Shown: positions 41,983 through 52,168 of the stretch, piece after piece
Position numbering within the stretch: position 1 is the stretch's first letter
How the letters are laid out: the number at the start of each line of letters is the position of its first letter
NCBI GenBank assembly: GCA_035478795.1
Contig: DATIJJ010000037.1
Coordinates: 12,215 to 76,214, forward strand
Source: DATIJJ01 sp035478795
GTDB lineage: Bacteria > Pseudomonadota > Gammaproteobacteria > DSM-16500
Direction of reading: 5' to 3'
Length of the DNA: 64,000 nucleotides
Notes under the pieces: model-generated
What the model was told of the DNA's origin: nothing
Seen by the model: the letters and a program-made list of their open reading frames with translations, nothing else
The model's database searches: none
Position numbers and translations under genes: made by a program

Positions 41983-44900
41983 ATGTTCGAAAAGTGTATC
42001 ACATCCATTCGATCTTTTTTTGCATTGATTTTTGGTCGGCTTTCCTGGATGAGCCCCCCCTGGATGATGCGCCTGAAACAGGGCATGGCAGCCCGGCCCC
42101 GTTTGGCAGCAGGGATCATCACGGCCCTCCTTGCCCTGCTTTTGATGGGCGTCTATGGTTATCACTGGTACAAAAATTTACCTCGTCCTCATCAAATCAC
42201 AGCCCGAATCACCCCACCCCATATCACACCCCTTGCAAAAACCCTCGTGCCCGATGTGCTGACCGTTGATTTTGGTATTGATCAGAATGGATTTACATCA
42301 AGATCCGTCGTACCGCTTAAAAACATCGGAAAAGACATCACCCATGACATTGTGATGAAACCGGCCATCCCCGGCACATGGGTGTGGCAAACCGACAGCC
42401 GCCTGATCTTTACGCCGACGGAAGACTGGCCCGCCGGACAGCTTTATTCCATCCGGTTTGCCAAAAACAGTTTTGCGTCCCATATCAAAATGGAATCCCT
42501 GAACTATACGTTTTCAACGTTGCCATTTGCCGCATCCATCAGCAATTTCAGACTCTATCAGGACCCTGTTAATCCAAAAATCCGTCAGGCGGTTGCAACC
42601 ATCACCTTTAACTATCCCGTTGATACCAAAAGCCTTGAAAACCACACGTCACTGGTTTTGCAATCATTGAAAAAGTCAGGTCTCCATTTGATGGATGATC
42701 ACTTTAAATTGACCTTTGCCTATGATGAAAATAAACGGGAAGCTTACATTCACTCTGATTCCTTGCCATTGCCTGAAACCACCCGTTATCTGGAATTGAC
42801 CGTAGACAAGGGCGTCAGGGCATTAACCGGTTCAGCTACGATCGACAATCCACTCACTCAAACGGTCATGATTCCCGATGCAGCCAGCTATTTTACGATC
42901 AGCGGGACAAATGCATCCATTGTTCGAAATGACGAGGGCAGACCTGAACAGATTATTACGCTCGAAACAACATTGGGTGTGACCAATGGTGAACTGGAGA
43001 AGGGATTACATGTTTATCTGTTACCACAGGATTATCCGGCAACCGCCGTCGAACCTGTCAAACCGAACTACTCCTTTGCAAATCCAGGTGAAGTCACTGA
43101 TGCTATTTTAAAATTATCATCGCCTGTCACATTGCAACCCGTCCCAACCGATCGTGACTATGCCTCATTGCACAGTTACAGGATAACCGCACCTGCCGGG
43201 CGTTTCATTTATATCAAACTGGACAAGGGCATTAAAGGGTTTGGTGATTTTTCACTGGCAAATAATTATGTTGCGATCGTCAGAGTACCTGATTATCCGA
43301 AAGAAATTGGTTTTTTGCACAAGGGTGCCTTGCTGGCATTGAATAGTGAAAAAAAATTATCTGTCCTCGTGCGTGGTTTACCCGCCGTCAAATTTAAAAT
43401 TGCACGTGTGTTACCGGAAAATGTCAATCAGCTGATCACACAAACCGAGGGGGATTTTAATAACCCGCGCTTTATCAATCAAAGTTTCAATGAAAATAAT
43501 ATCAGTGAATTATTTTCCACGATTCAATCTTTTAGCGGTGATCCCGCAAAAGCAGATTACACTGCTCTGGACATCGGTCGCTATCTGTCCGCCAAAACCA
43601 ATACAGGCGGCCCGCAAGGTTTGTTTTTACTTCAGGCGACAGGCTGGGACGTCCAAAAAAATGTTTCGCTTGATGTGAAAGCCACCCGTCTGATTCTGGT
43701 GACGGACCTTGGATTACTGGTCAAAGACAATAGCGATGGCAGTCATGATGTGTTTGTTGAATCCATTACTGAGGGCAAGCCTGTTGCCATGGCAACGGTT
43801 TCCATTCTCGGAAAAAATGGTCTCGCTGTTTTATCGCGCGTGACAGATGCAGAGGGCCGCGCTCATTTTCCAACGCTGAAAGATTTTACCGATGAACGGG
43901 AACCGACCGTCTATCTTGCCAGTCTCGGGCAGGATGTTTCATTTATTCCCTACAATCATTTTGATCGGGAGCTCAATTTTTCGCGGTTTGATACAGGCGG
44001 TGTTTACAATGATCCTGAATTACAAACATTAAGCGCATACGTGTTTTCCGACCGCGGTATTTATAAACCGGGTGATACAGCACACATTGGCATGATTATC
44101 AAACAGGCTTTTGCAGCACCCCAACCTGCCGGATTACCACTGGAAGCGACCGTGACAGACCCGAGAGGCACCACGATTCGGGATCAAAAATTTCTGCTGG
44201 ATGCGACAGGCTATCTCGCCATGGATGTGCCGACAACCACCACGTCGCCGACAGGTCAGTACACCGTTAATTTATTTATCGTCAAGGATAATCATCCGGG
44301 TAATTTTTTAGGTTCAACCACACTGCGTGTTGCCGATTTTCAACCGGATCGCATGAAAATCACATCGCGTTTATCCAGTGACGCAACGACAGGCTGGATT
44401 TCTCCCGACAAATTATCCGCAAACATCACGCTGACCAATTTATACGGCGCGCCTGCGACTGACCGAAAAGTCACAGCAACGCTTCTTTTAGCGCCACAAC
44501 GCATTCAATTTGCAAGCTATCCGGATTACACATTTGTGGATCCCCTGTTTGATCCGAATAAACCGCCCAAAACCTTTTCAGACACGCTGCCTGATGCCAA
44601 AACAAATGAAAAAGGCGAGGCACAATTTGATTTAAATCTCGAGCGTTTCGATAAAGCCACCTATGAAATGACGGTCAGTACAGAAGGATTTGAATCTGAA
44701 GGCGGGCGAAGTGTTGCTGCTGAATCAAAAGCATTAGTCAGTCCACTCGCGTATTTTATTGGTTATAAAGCAGATGGCGATTTAAGTTACATTCGACAAA
44801 ACAGTCAACGCAGTGTCAATATCATTGCGGTCAACCCGCAACTCAAAAAACAATCGGTTGAAGGACTGAAAATTCAATTAGCCGAATTGCATCCTGTTTC

Positions 44901-47724
44901 AACGCTGGTTAAAAATGCCGATGGAACCTTTCAATATCAATCGTTAATACAAACGCATTTGATGGATACAAAACCGTTTTCGGTCAGTGCATCCGGCACG
45001 TCTTATACCTTACCCACCGATCGAATTGGGGAATTTGTCGTCACGATTCTTGATCAAAATAATACAGAATTATCCCGATTCAAATATGTCGTGACAGGGA
45101 CCGCACAACTCTCCATGGCAAAAAATGCCGAACTCACGATCCGGTTAAACAAATCAGAATACCAGCCGGATGAAGAGATTGAATTGCAAATCACAGCACC
45201 TTACACCGGTTCCGGATTAATTACGATTGAACGTGACAAGGTCTATGCAACACAATGGTTTAAAACCAACACCACCGGATCGATTCAGAAAATTCGCATT
45301 CCAAAAGATTTTCAGGGCAATGGTTATGTGAACGTTGCCTTTATTCGTGACTGGGATTCGCCTGAAATTTTCATTAATCCGTTAAGTGATAGTGTCGCAC
45401 CTTTTCATATCAGTCATACAAACCAGACGATGAATATTGATTTGACCATACCGGCAGAAGCCACGCCAGGTGAACCTTTCACTGTTTCATACAAAAGTGA
45501 CAAGTCAGGTAAAATCATTGTGTTCGCCGTGGATGAAGGTATTTTACAGGTCGCAGATTACAAAACGCCCGACCCTTCCGGATTCTTTTTTCAAAAACAC
45601 GCGCTTGAAGTCATCACGCAACAAACCATCGATCAGATTTTGCCGAAATTTATTGAAGCAAGGGAAATGTCTGCTGTGGGCGGTGACAATGGTGGTGCAG
45701 CCGCATTACGCAGCCATCTGAATCCGTTCAAGCGTAAAACAGACCTGCCTGTTGCATACTGGTCTGGTATTGTGGATACCGATAACACACCACGTCAGTT
45801 GACATGGATGCTTCCTGATTATTTCAATGGCACCTTGCGCGTGATGGCTGTCGCTGCTGCAGTAGATGCAGTCGGTTCAACAGATAAAAAATCGGAAATA
45901 CGCGGTCCATTTGTGATTAACCCCAATGTGCCGACTTTTGTGGCACCTCATGATGAATTCGAAATAACAGCCAGTATCGCAAACAATATTAAAAATTCCG
46001 GGAAAAATGCGAAAGTGGAAGTGATGCTGTCCGCCTCGCCCCAACTTGAAATCGTGAATGATGCAAAACAAACACTTGCCATTGACGAAAATCATGAAAA
46101 AACGGTGCATTTTGTCATTCGTGCAAAAAATCAATTGGGTGCGGCACAACTCACTTTTGTAACGCGTCTTGGCAATCAATCCGGTAAAATGAATGCAACG
46201 TTGAGTGTGCGTCCTGTCAATGATTATGTAACGACAGTGATCAGTGGCACATCGGATGAAGCAGAAAAATCACTGACATTGAATCGGGTTCTTTATCCGG
46301 AATATCGAACCGTCACAGCGGCACTCTCCGAAAGTCCACTGATTTTGTTGACCGGATTAAAACAGTATCTGGACAATTTTCCTTATGGCTGCACGGAACA
46401 ACTGGTCAGCAAGGCTTTCCCACTGGTTGCTGCCAATACTCTCCCGGGTATCATGGGTGACCCGAAACTGGCAACACAAAAAATAGACGCAACGATACAA
46501 ATGCTGGGACAGCGTCAATTGTCCAGTGGCGGTTTCAGTTATTGGCCAACTGTCGGCGATAATACAAACAATGCATTTGACTCTGTGTATGCCATGCATT
46601 TTTTAACAGAAGCGCGCGAGCATGGATTCACTGTTCCAACTGACATGATGCAATCCGGTATTCAGTATTTAAAAAGTCTTGCCGAACAAAATGCCACTGA
46701 TTTGAATACAGCACGTATCAAGGCGTATGCGATTTACATTCTGACTCGAAATGAAATCATTACGTCAAACTATCTGACAAACTTGCAGGTGTATCTTGAT
46801 CAGGATAAAAATCAGGTTTGGCGGTCAGACATTACGAGTGCATACATTGCCGCATCGTATCAGATGATGAAAGGATCTGAAGAAGCGAATCGATTGATCC
46901 ATTATTACAAACTACAAAAAAATGCTGAAAATACAGTGGATTTTTACAGTGGCGATATTGCCGATGCCGAATATCTTTATTTATTGGCGAAACATTTCCC
47001 GGATGAATTACAAAAATCCGGAAAAGAATTAATTGCACCGCTGACATTTGCGGTGAATACCGAAGCAATCAACACACTGCTTGCAAGCTACACGAGTCTG
47101 GCATTGAGTGCATACTCACCTGCGATTCAGACAACAACCCGGCCATCGCTTTCCGTCAGTGAAACACTTTTAAATCATGATAAAAAAATATTGCCATCAC
47201 TCGATGCCAGTTATACGAAAGTGAATATTGACGACCTTGCCAAAACAATTACTTTTTCCAATCCGTCAAAACAATCTTATTTTTATCAGTTGACGCAATC
47301 CGGTTATGATCAGGAAATATTGACGAGTGCTGTCAGCAATCATCTGGAAGTGGAACGTGAATACCGTAATTCTCAAGGAAAAGTCATCACAGAAGCAACG
47401 CTCGGCAGTGAAATGGAAGTGCATATTCAAATCCGCACACTGGATAATAGCACTATTGAAAATGTCGCGATCACTGATCTTTTACCCGGCGGATTTGAAG
47501 TGGTGAATGATTCTGTTCATGCTGACACGATGGACTACGCTGATTTACGTGAAGATCGCGTCATTTTCTTTGGATCCGTGACGCCTTCAGTGCAAGAAAT
47601 TGTTTATCGCATCAAGGCGACCAATACGGGAAAATACACAGTGCCGCCGATTTTTGCGAATTCGATGTATAACCCTTCGGTCAATGCACATGGGGTGGCG
47701 GGGAAAATGGAGGTTACTGGTTGA
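41983..47724 (+). CDS. Bacterial alpha-2-macroglobulin (YfhM-like) with thioester motif
   Basis: A very large protein (1913 residues). A membrane anchor lies at about residues 38-60 with no lipobox, unlike the lipoprotein YfhM of E. coli. The rest is a string of MG beta-domains. The bait and thioester region includes YGCTEQ, with Cys at residue 1470; this keeps the Cys-x-Glu-Gln thioester that traps attacking proteases. The C-terminal complement-like helical domain and an adhesion-like tail follow. It protects the periplasm and is linked to PBP1C, which would repair the wall. The start at 41983 has only a weak GGGG upstream; in-frame ATGs at 42049 and 42067 are alternatives. Confidence 0.93.
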   Translation: MFEKCITSIRSFFALIFGRLSWMSPPWMMRLKQGMAARPRLAAGIITALLALLLMGVYGYHWYKNLPRPHQITARITPPHITPLAKTLVPDVLTVDFGIDQNGFTSRSVVPLKNIGKDITHDIVMKPAIPGTWVWQTDSRLIFTPTEDWPAGQLYSIRFAKNSFASHIKMESLNYTFSTLPFAASISNFRLYQDPVNPKIRQAVATITFNYPVDTKSLENHTSLVLQSLKKSGLHLMDDHFKLTFAYDENKREAYIHSDSLPLPETTRYLELTVDKGVRALTGSATIDNPLTQTVMIPDAASYFTISGTNASIVRNDEGRPEQIITLETTLGVTNGELEKGLHVYLLPQDYPATAVEPVKPNYSFANPGEVTDAILKLSSPVTLQPVPTDRDYASLHSYRITAPAGRFIYIKLDKGIKGFGDFSLANNYVAIVRVPDYPKEIGFLHKGALLALNSEKKLSVLVRGLPAVKFKIARVLPENVNQLITQTEGDFNNPRFINQSFNENNISELFSTIQSFSGDPAKADYTALDIGRYLSAKTNTGGPQGLFLLQATGWDVQKNVSLDVKATRLILVTDLGLLVKDNSDGSHDVFVESITEGKPVAMATVSILGKNGLAVLSRVTDAEGRAHFPTLKDFTDEREPTVYLASLGQDVSFIPYNHFDRELNFSRFDTGGVYNDPELQTLSAYVFSDRGIYKPGDTAHIGMIIKQAFAAPQPAGLPLEATVTDPRGTTIRDQKFLLDATGYLAMDVPTTTTSPTGQYTVNLFIVKDNHPGNFLGSTTLRVADFQPDRMKITSRLSSDATTGWISPDKLSANITLTNLYGAPATDRKVTATLLLAPQRIQFASYPDYTFVDPLFDPNKPPKTFSDTLPDAKTNEKGEAQFDLNLERFDKATYEMTVSTEGFESEGGRSVAAESKALVSPLAYFIGYKADGDLSYIRQNSQRSVNIIAVNPQLKKQSVEGLKIQLAELHPVSTLVKNADGTFQYQSLIQTHLMDTKPFSVSASGTSYTLPTDRIGEFVVTILDQNNTELSRFKYVVTGTAQLSMAKNAELTIRLNKSEYQPDEEIELQITAPYTGSGLITIERDKVYATQWFKTNTTGSIQKIRIPKDFQGNGYVNVAFIRDWDSPEIFINPLSDSVAPFHISHTNQTMNIDLTIPAEATPGEPFTVSYKSDKSGKIIVFAVDEGILQVADYKTPDPSGFFFQKHALEVITQQTIDQILPKFIEAREMSAVGGDNGGAAALRSHLNPFKRKTDLPVAYWSGIVDTDNTPRQLTWMLPDYFNGTLRVMAVAAAVDAVGSTDKKSEIRGPFVINPNVPTFVAPHDEFEITASIANNIKNSGKNAKVEVMLSASPQLEIVNDAKQTLAIDENHEKTVHFVIRAKNQLGAAQLTFVTRLGNQSGKMNATLSVRPVNDYVTTVISGTSDEAEKSLTLNRVLYPEYRTVTAALSESPLILLTGLKQYLDNFPYGCTEQLVSKAFPLVAANTLPGIMGDPKLATQKIDATIQMLGQRQLSSGGFSYWPTVGDNTNNAFDSVYAMHFLTEAREHGFTVPTDMMQSGIQYLKSLAEQNATDLNTARIKAYAIYILTRNEIITSNYLTNLQVYLDQDKNQVWRSDITSAYIAASYQMMKGSEEANRLIHYYKLQKNAENTVDFYSGDIADAEYLYLLAKHFPDELQKSGKELIAPLTFAVNTEAINTLLASYTSLALSAYSPAIQTTTRPSLSVSETLLNHDKKILPSLDASYTKVNIDDLAKTITFSNPSKQSYFYQLTQSGYDQEILTSAVSNHLEVEREYRNSQGKVITEATLGSEMEVHIQIRTLDNSTIENVAITDLLPGGFEVVNDSVHADTMDYADLREDRVIFFGSVTPSVQEIVYRIKATNTGKYTVPPIFANSMYNPSVNAHGVAGKMEVTG

Positions 47725-47788
47725 TTCGCACTCATTTTAACAATGCCAGCATGTTGTTAATCCACCGCCACTTTGCCGATTGGGATAT

Positions 47789-47816
47789 TTGACTATACGG
47801 CAAATTGCCGTATAAT
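47789..47816 (+). promoter_or_regulatory. Promoter with built-in operator palindrome of tacAT
   Basis: TTGACT (47789-47794) and TATAAT (47811-47816) are separated by 16 bases. A 21-base palindrome (arms TATACGGCAA and TTGCCGTATA around one A, 47794-47814) fills the spacer and overlaps both hexamers. It is the obvious binding site for the TacA antitoxin, so bound repressor would block RNA polymerase directly. Confidence 0.85.
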
Positions 47817-47836
47817 ATCAATAGAGGTAAAAATAG

Positions 47837-48133
47837 ATGACGCACCCCATTTCCAAACATGCTACTGGCACAGAGCGACTTGAAACAAGAATCAGTTCTG
47901 ACAAAAAGAATTTATTAAAAAGTGCCGCTGAATTATCTGGTAGAACGTTAACAGATTTTGTTGTTGACTCCGCCTGTAAGGCTGCTGTCCAGATTATTCA
48001 GGAATATCGACAATTGCATTTATCCCTCGCGGATCGTGATGTTTTTATTCAGGCGTTATTAAACCCGCCAGATCCTTCTGCTAATTTGTTGAAAGCTGCA
48101 AAAAAATATAAAAAGGACGTTGCTTCCGAATGA
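47837..48133 (+). CDS. DUF1778 antitoxin TacA
   Basis: A 98-residue protein with the DUF1778 ribbon-helix-helix start (RLETRISSDKKNLLKSAAEL, SGRTLTDFVVDSA). A C-terminal tail (FIQALLNPPDPSANLLKA) is the toxin-wrapping part of TacA. It binds the operator palindrome upstream and neutralises the GNAT toxin. AGAGG precedes the ATG. The stop overlaps the toxin start by four bases (ATGA). Confidence 0.92.
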   Translation: MTHPISKHATGTERLETRISSDKKNLLKSAAELSGRTLTDFVVDSACKAAVQIIQEYRQLHLSLADRDVFIQALLNPPDPSANLLKAAKKYKKDVASE

Positions 48134-48654
48134 TAGATAAAAATATCAACTATGTTATTTCTTCTTTAGAAAAAAAACATGATAAAAATAAATTTAAATG
48201 TGGCATTGACTCCCTTGATCAATATTTAAAAACGCAAGCTGGACAGGATATTAAAAAAAATGTGGCAGTGACTTATGTATTGACAACACCACATTCCACT
48301 GAAATCCTCGGGTATTATACGCTTTCATCTTTAGGCATATTTCCTGGCGAGCTACCTGATAATCTTATTAAAAAACTGCCACGATATCCTGTTTTACCTG
48401 GCATTTTAATAGGAAGATTAGCCGTTGATCAAAATTCACAAAAGAAAAGTATAGGCTCATATCTTTTGATCGATGCCATGAAACGCAGCATTTCTGTTAG
48501 TAATCAAATTGGCGTTGTCGCTATTGTGGTAGACGCGAAAAATGACAAGGCAATTGGATTTTACACCCATTTTGGATTTACCAAATTGCCTGAAAATAGC
48601 CGCAGATTATTTTTATCATTAGATACGGTTAAAAAATTGGATTTAACTATATAA
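48130..48654 (+). CDS. GNAT acetyltransferase toxin TacT
   Basis: A 174-residue GNAT protein. The N-terminal CGIDSLDQYLKTQAGQD is typical of TacT, followed by TYVLTTPHSTEILGYYTLSS. The acetyl-CoA loop is LAVDQNSQKKSIGSYLL, where the usual Q-G-x-G is Q-K-K-S-I-G, slightly unusual. The catalytic-type Tyr is in AIGFYTHFGF. TacT acetylates the amino group of aminoacyl-tRNA and stops translation. It is encoded directly after TacA with an ATGA overlap, so the pair is a complete type II system. Confidence 0.9.
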   Translation: MIDKNINYVISSLEKKHDKNKFKCGIDSLDQYLKTQAGQDIKKNVAVTYVLTTPHSTEILGYYTLSSLGIFPGELPDNLIKKLPRYPVLPGILIGRLAVDQNSQKKSIGSYLLIDAMKRSISVSNQIGVVAIVVDAKNDKAIGFYTHFGFTKLPENSRRLFLSLDTVKKLDLTI

Positions 48655-48693
48655 ATATACCAGAAAATTTCGAGCTTTTACTGAGGGTATAGC

Positions 48694-48774
48694 TGTAACT
48701 CTTTGATTATACAGGGAAATCTCAACTTCACGGCCACCTGTTTCGCACCGATTTTTTGTAACTTGTTGAATACA
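48694..48774 (-). repeat. 63-bp-period intergenic repeat, copy 2
   Basis: On the plus strand TGTAACTCTTTGATTATA at 48694 recurs as TGTAACTTGTTGAATACA at 48757, 63 bases later, as in copy 1 at 14275-14355. The intervening spacer reads CAGGGAAATCTCAAC... CACCGATTTTTTG and is the reverse complement of the copy 1 spacer with changes. It lies between tacT and the AraC gene; the rest of this 240-base gap shows nothing else I can name. Confidence 0.7.
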
Positions 48775-48898
48775 TTAGGTTTTTTATTTTTTGTTACTTT
48801 GCCGATTTGCAGTCATTTTAGCAAGAATGATCAAACGATCTCACTCTGAAAGCCATATTCTTGATAAGGTAAATAAAGGGTGACGTGAGAATACAGGC

Positions 48899-49747
48899 AT
48901 GAACTACCAGAAGCAATTAGGCAAGGTGATTGATTTTATCGGCAAGCATCTTGACGACAATCTGACATTGGATCAACTGAGTGATATTGCCTGTTTTTCA
49001 AAATTTCATTTTCATCGTTTATTTACGGCTTATACCGGATTGTCTTTACAACAGTATATTCGCTGGCTGCGATTAAAACGTGCCGCGCATCAACTGATTG
49101 TTGATAAAAGGCAATCGATTATCAAAATAGCGATTGATGCCGGATTTGAATCTCAGGAAGCATTTTCACGTGCCTTTAAACAAACATGTGGGATGACGCC
49201 TGGTCAGTTCAGACAAAAATCCGGTTGGCAGTTTTTTGAAAATCCGCCGTATCAATTCTTAAAACAAGAGGACATGAAAGTGAACGTAACCATAAAAAAT
49301 TTGAATGCCAGACGATTGGCTGTATTGGAACATCGTGGCGATCCCAATCAGGTCGGTGAGAGCGTGAATAAATTGATTCACTGGGCGAAAGCACAGCCTT
49401 TTAATCTTAAACCGAAAGCAGGTGAAGCCTTTGGATTCGGTTATGACGATCCGAAATTAACACCGGCGGCGGATTTTCGATTTGATCTTGCGATCACGAT
49501 ACCTGAACAGTTAACCGTAAAAGGTGAAGTCATCGAAAGACGCTTGCCTGCCGGTCGATACGCGGTTGCTCTTCACAAAGGCTCGCGTGAAAACATTGGT
49601 GAGACGGTGTATGCCATGTATCGCGACTGGTTGTCTCATTCAGGTGAACAATTGGCTGATTTGCCGTGCATCTTTTGTTATTACAATTTCGAGCATGAAG
49701 TGGCAGAAACGGAATTGCTGACAGAGTGTTGGTTGTTGTTAAAATAA
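48899..49747 (+). CDS. AraC family regulator with GyrI-like effector domain
   Basis: A 282-residue protein. Residues 1-100 are a double helix-turn-helix of the AraC/SoxS type (LTLDQLSDIACFSKFHFHRL, KIAIDAGFESQEAFSRAFK). Residues 125-282 are a GyrI-like (Rob/BmrR-type) small-molecule-binding domain (VTIKNLNARRLAVLEHRGDP, RLPAGRYAVALHKGSREN). Such proteins sense drugs or organic cations and activate efflux. No efflux gene is immediately next to it, but the EmrAB operon lies about 1 kb away; a link is possible but unproven. Confidence 0.88.
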   Translation: MNYQKQLGKVIDFIGKHLDDNLTLDQLSDIACFSKFHFHRLFTAYTGLSLQQYIRWLRLKRAAHQLIVDKRQSIIKIAIDAGFESQEAFSRAFKQTCGMTPGQFRQKSGWQFFENPPYQFLKQEDMKVNVTIKNLNARRLAVLEHRGDPNQVGESVNKLIHWAKAQPFNLKPKAGEAFGFGYDDPKLTPAADFRFDLAITIPEQLTVKGEVIERRLPAGRYAVALHKGSRENIGETVYAMYRDWLSHSGEQLADLPCIFCYYNFEHEVAETELLTECWLLLK

Positions 49748-49868
49748 TTATATTTTTAAACAGAGCAGGGGTCAGTCACGGCCCCGGATTTTTTAATTGA
49801 GGTGTTGCATTTTTGAGATCCACACCAAATAAAGTTGACAGAATTTCCTGTCTCTACTTTAAGAAACT

Positions 49869-50468
49869 TCAATTAATCCTCATTACATTGCTACTTCTTA
49901 CCCGTGCTTCAGCTGCAGCTTCAAGTCCGGCCTGCTCCATCTTTTCATAAGAAGACAGTGCATCTCTTAATATCCTGATTTGCTCATTATAGTCTTGAAT
50001 ACGTTTGTCCAGATTTTCTATTAATACTGTTTCCGGATTTTTTAACTCGCTCGGGAGGTTTATGCCTTGTTGTATCATTTTTTGTATATGAGAAGTATAC
50101 TCCTCATCACCTTCAATATGAGTCTGAATTTGAAGACAAAGCTTAATTATTTCGGCATTGGCATTAACAATGTTCTCCCATTTTTTATTCTTTGCAATCG
50201 CTAAAATTTCCCAGGTATAGTTAGCGAGATTGGTAGCTTCAAGATATAAATCATCTCCAGAGAGCTTATTATCGCTTAAAATTTTTCGCCACTTTGTATC
50301 GTAAGCTTCCCATATCGTGATTGGATAATCTTTGGAGTTCAATTGATTTAGATACTCCAAACATGGTTGTAAATGCGAAAGATTACGACGAACCCCTATG
50401 GTTATACGCTTCTTTCTCTCAGCACTTGATTCTTTTTTTGTTGAACCACCGAATAAGCGTGCATACAT
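49869..50468 (-). CDS. Hypothetical protein with C-terminal coiled coil
   Basis: A 199-residue hydrophilic protein that I do not recognise. It has a basic N-terminus (KKESSAERKKRITIG), a helical middle, and a probable coiled coil in residues 150-185 (ENLDKRIQDYNEQIRILRDA). There is no signal peptide or membrane segment. The gene is more A+T-rich than its neighbours, and the flanks (50469-50632) are very A+T-rich, suggesting acquisition. In a Legionella-like host this could be an effector, but no secretion signal can be judged by eye. Confidence 0.6.
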   Translation of the reverse strand: MYARLFGGSTKKESSAERKKRITIGVRRNLSHLQPCLEYLNQLNSKDYPITIWEAYDTKWRKILSDNKLSGDDLYLEATNLANYTWEILAIAKNKKWENIVNANAEIIKLCLQIQTHIEGDEEYTSHIQKMIQQGINLPSELKNPETVLIENLDKRIQDYNEQIRILRDALSSYEKMEQAGLEAAAEARVRSSNVMRIN

Positions 50469-50632
50469 ATCAATATCCTCATTTTAAATAATAATTTTTA
50501 AATGCATTATACAATCATAATATTAAGAAAATATTAATTAATATGTAGTTAAATATGAATCGGTGTTGATTCGTAAATAAATCATTTAAAAACAATAGAT
50601 TAAAAATAAAAAGAGAAATTTAAAGAAAGTCA

Positions 50633-52168
50633 TTACTCGCCAGAAACCGCCCCATGCGCCGGATTAAACGGCGGTCTCGCCCACCAGACAATTACCATTA
50701 AAAAAATAAATATCCACCCGGAAATCCAGAAAATATCGTCGGTTGACAGCATGTAGGATTGATTGGTAATCACCGCATCCAGAACACCCACATTTTTTAA
50801 AGGCGGAAATCCGAGCGAATTTAATCCAGAAAGATATTCATGACTCACCGGATTAAATGAATTAACGTGTTCCACCAGCTGACTGTGATGAAACGCTTCG
50901 CGCCTGTCCCATAATGTCACACTGATCGATGTGCCAAAACTGCCACCGATAATGCGAAAAAAATTACATAACCCAAGCGCATTGGCAATACGCGCAGGTG
51001 GCAAGCCTGAAATCACCATCGTGATTAATGGCGTAAAAAAGAAAGCAATCCCAAGCCCTTGTATGAATCGCGGTTCAATCAACTGGCGAAAACCCACGTC
51101 GGTGTAAAAACCGGATTGCCAGAAAGAAGTGAATGCAAACACAATAAATCCGATCGTTGCAATACTTCGTAAATCAAATCGCGTCATGTAATGACCTAAA
51201 AATGGCGAAAGAAAAAAAGGCAACACACCGACAGGTGCTGCAGCCAAACCCGCCCAGGTCGGCGTGTAGCCCATTTGAGTTTGCAGCCATAACGGAAAAA
51301 TCACCACATTGCCAAAATAAACGAGAAATCCAAATGTAATCGCAATCGTTCCAATGCTGAAATTGCGGTTGGCAAAGAGCGTTAAATCAACCACAGGATC
51401 CGGACGACTCAATTCCCATATAATCAAATACGATAATGAAACCGTTGAAATAATCGCGAGCGTCACAATAAAGCTGGAATGAAACCAGTCCAGATCATTT
51501 CCCTTGTCCAATAAAATTTGCAAACATCCCACTCCAATAATCAATAAAATCAGACCCACATAATCTATCCTCGATTTTTGGACAGGTGTTTCGCGACCCG
51601 ACAAGGTAATCGCTGTGAAAATAACAGAAAAAATCCCCACCGGTAAATTGATGTAAAAAATCCACGGCCAACTGTAATTATCCGTAATCCATCCACCGAG
51701 AATCGGACCGAAAATAGGCCCAACCACCGCAGTCATCACCCAGATGCCGGTTGCGAAGGATTTTTTTTCTTCCGGATAATTGGCGAGCAAAATACTTTGC
51801 GATAACGGAATCATCGGCCCTGAGACAGCACCTTGCAACACACGAAAAATAATAAGCATCGGTAAATCAACAGACAATCCACATAAAAGAGAGGTCAATG
51901 TAAATAACGCAGTTGAAAGAATAAATAATCGCACTTCACCAAATCGCCTTGCGAGCCACCCGGTAATCGGTAACATAATGGCCTGACTCACCGCAAAGGA
52001 CGTAATCACCCAGGTACCATCATCGGGGCTCACCGCAAGATTCCCGGCAATCGTTGGAATGGCCACATTCGCAATCGACACATCCAGTACATTCATAAAA
52101 ATGCCAAGCGACAGGGAGAGCGTCATCAATGCAAGCCGCGTGCCTTTTAAAGGCATCATCTCAACCAT
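50633..52168 (-). CDS. emrB: EmrB-like DHA2 family multidrug efflux transporter
   Basis: A 511-residue inner-membrane drug/proton antiporter with 14 hydrophobic segments. The DHA2 motifs are visible: LDVSIANVAIPTIAGNL in helix 1, GWLARRFGEVR in loop 2-3, and GPIFGPILGGWITDNYSWPWIFYIN in the fifth-helix region (motif C). It works with EmrA and the outer-membrane factor. Its start overlaps the emrA stop by eight bases, completing a tight three-gene operon. Confidence 0.93.
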   Translation of the reverse strand: MVEMMPLKGTRLALMTLSLSLGIFMNVLDVSIANVAIPTIAGNLAVSPDDGTWVITSFAVSQAIMLPITGWLARRFGEVRLFILSTALFTLTSLLCGLSVDLPMLIIFRVLQGAVSGPMIPLSQSILLANYPEEKKSFATGIWVMTAVVGPIFGPILGGWITDNYSWPWIFYINLPVGIFSVIFTAITLSGRETPVQKSRIDYVGLILLIIGVGCLQILLDKGNDLDWFHSSFIVTLAIISTVSLSYLIIWELSRPDPVVDLTLFANRNFSIGTIAITFGFLVYFGNVVIFPLWLQTQMGYTPTWAGLAAAPVGVLPFFLSPFLGHYMTRFDLRSIATIGFIVFAFTSFWQSGFYTDVGFRQLIEPRFIQGLGIAFFFTPLITMVISGLPPARIANALGLCNFFRIIGGSFGTSISVTLWDRREAFHHSQLVEHVNSFNPVSHEYLSGLNSLGFPPLKNVGVLDAVITNQSYMLSTDDIFWISGWIFIFLMVIVWWARPPFNPAHGAVSGE

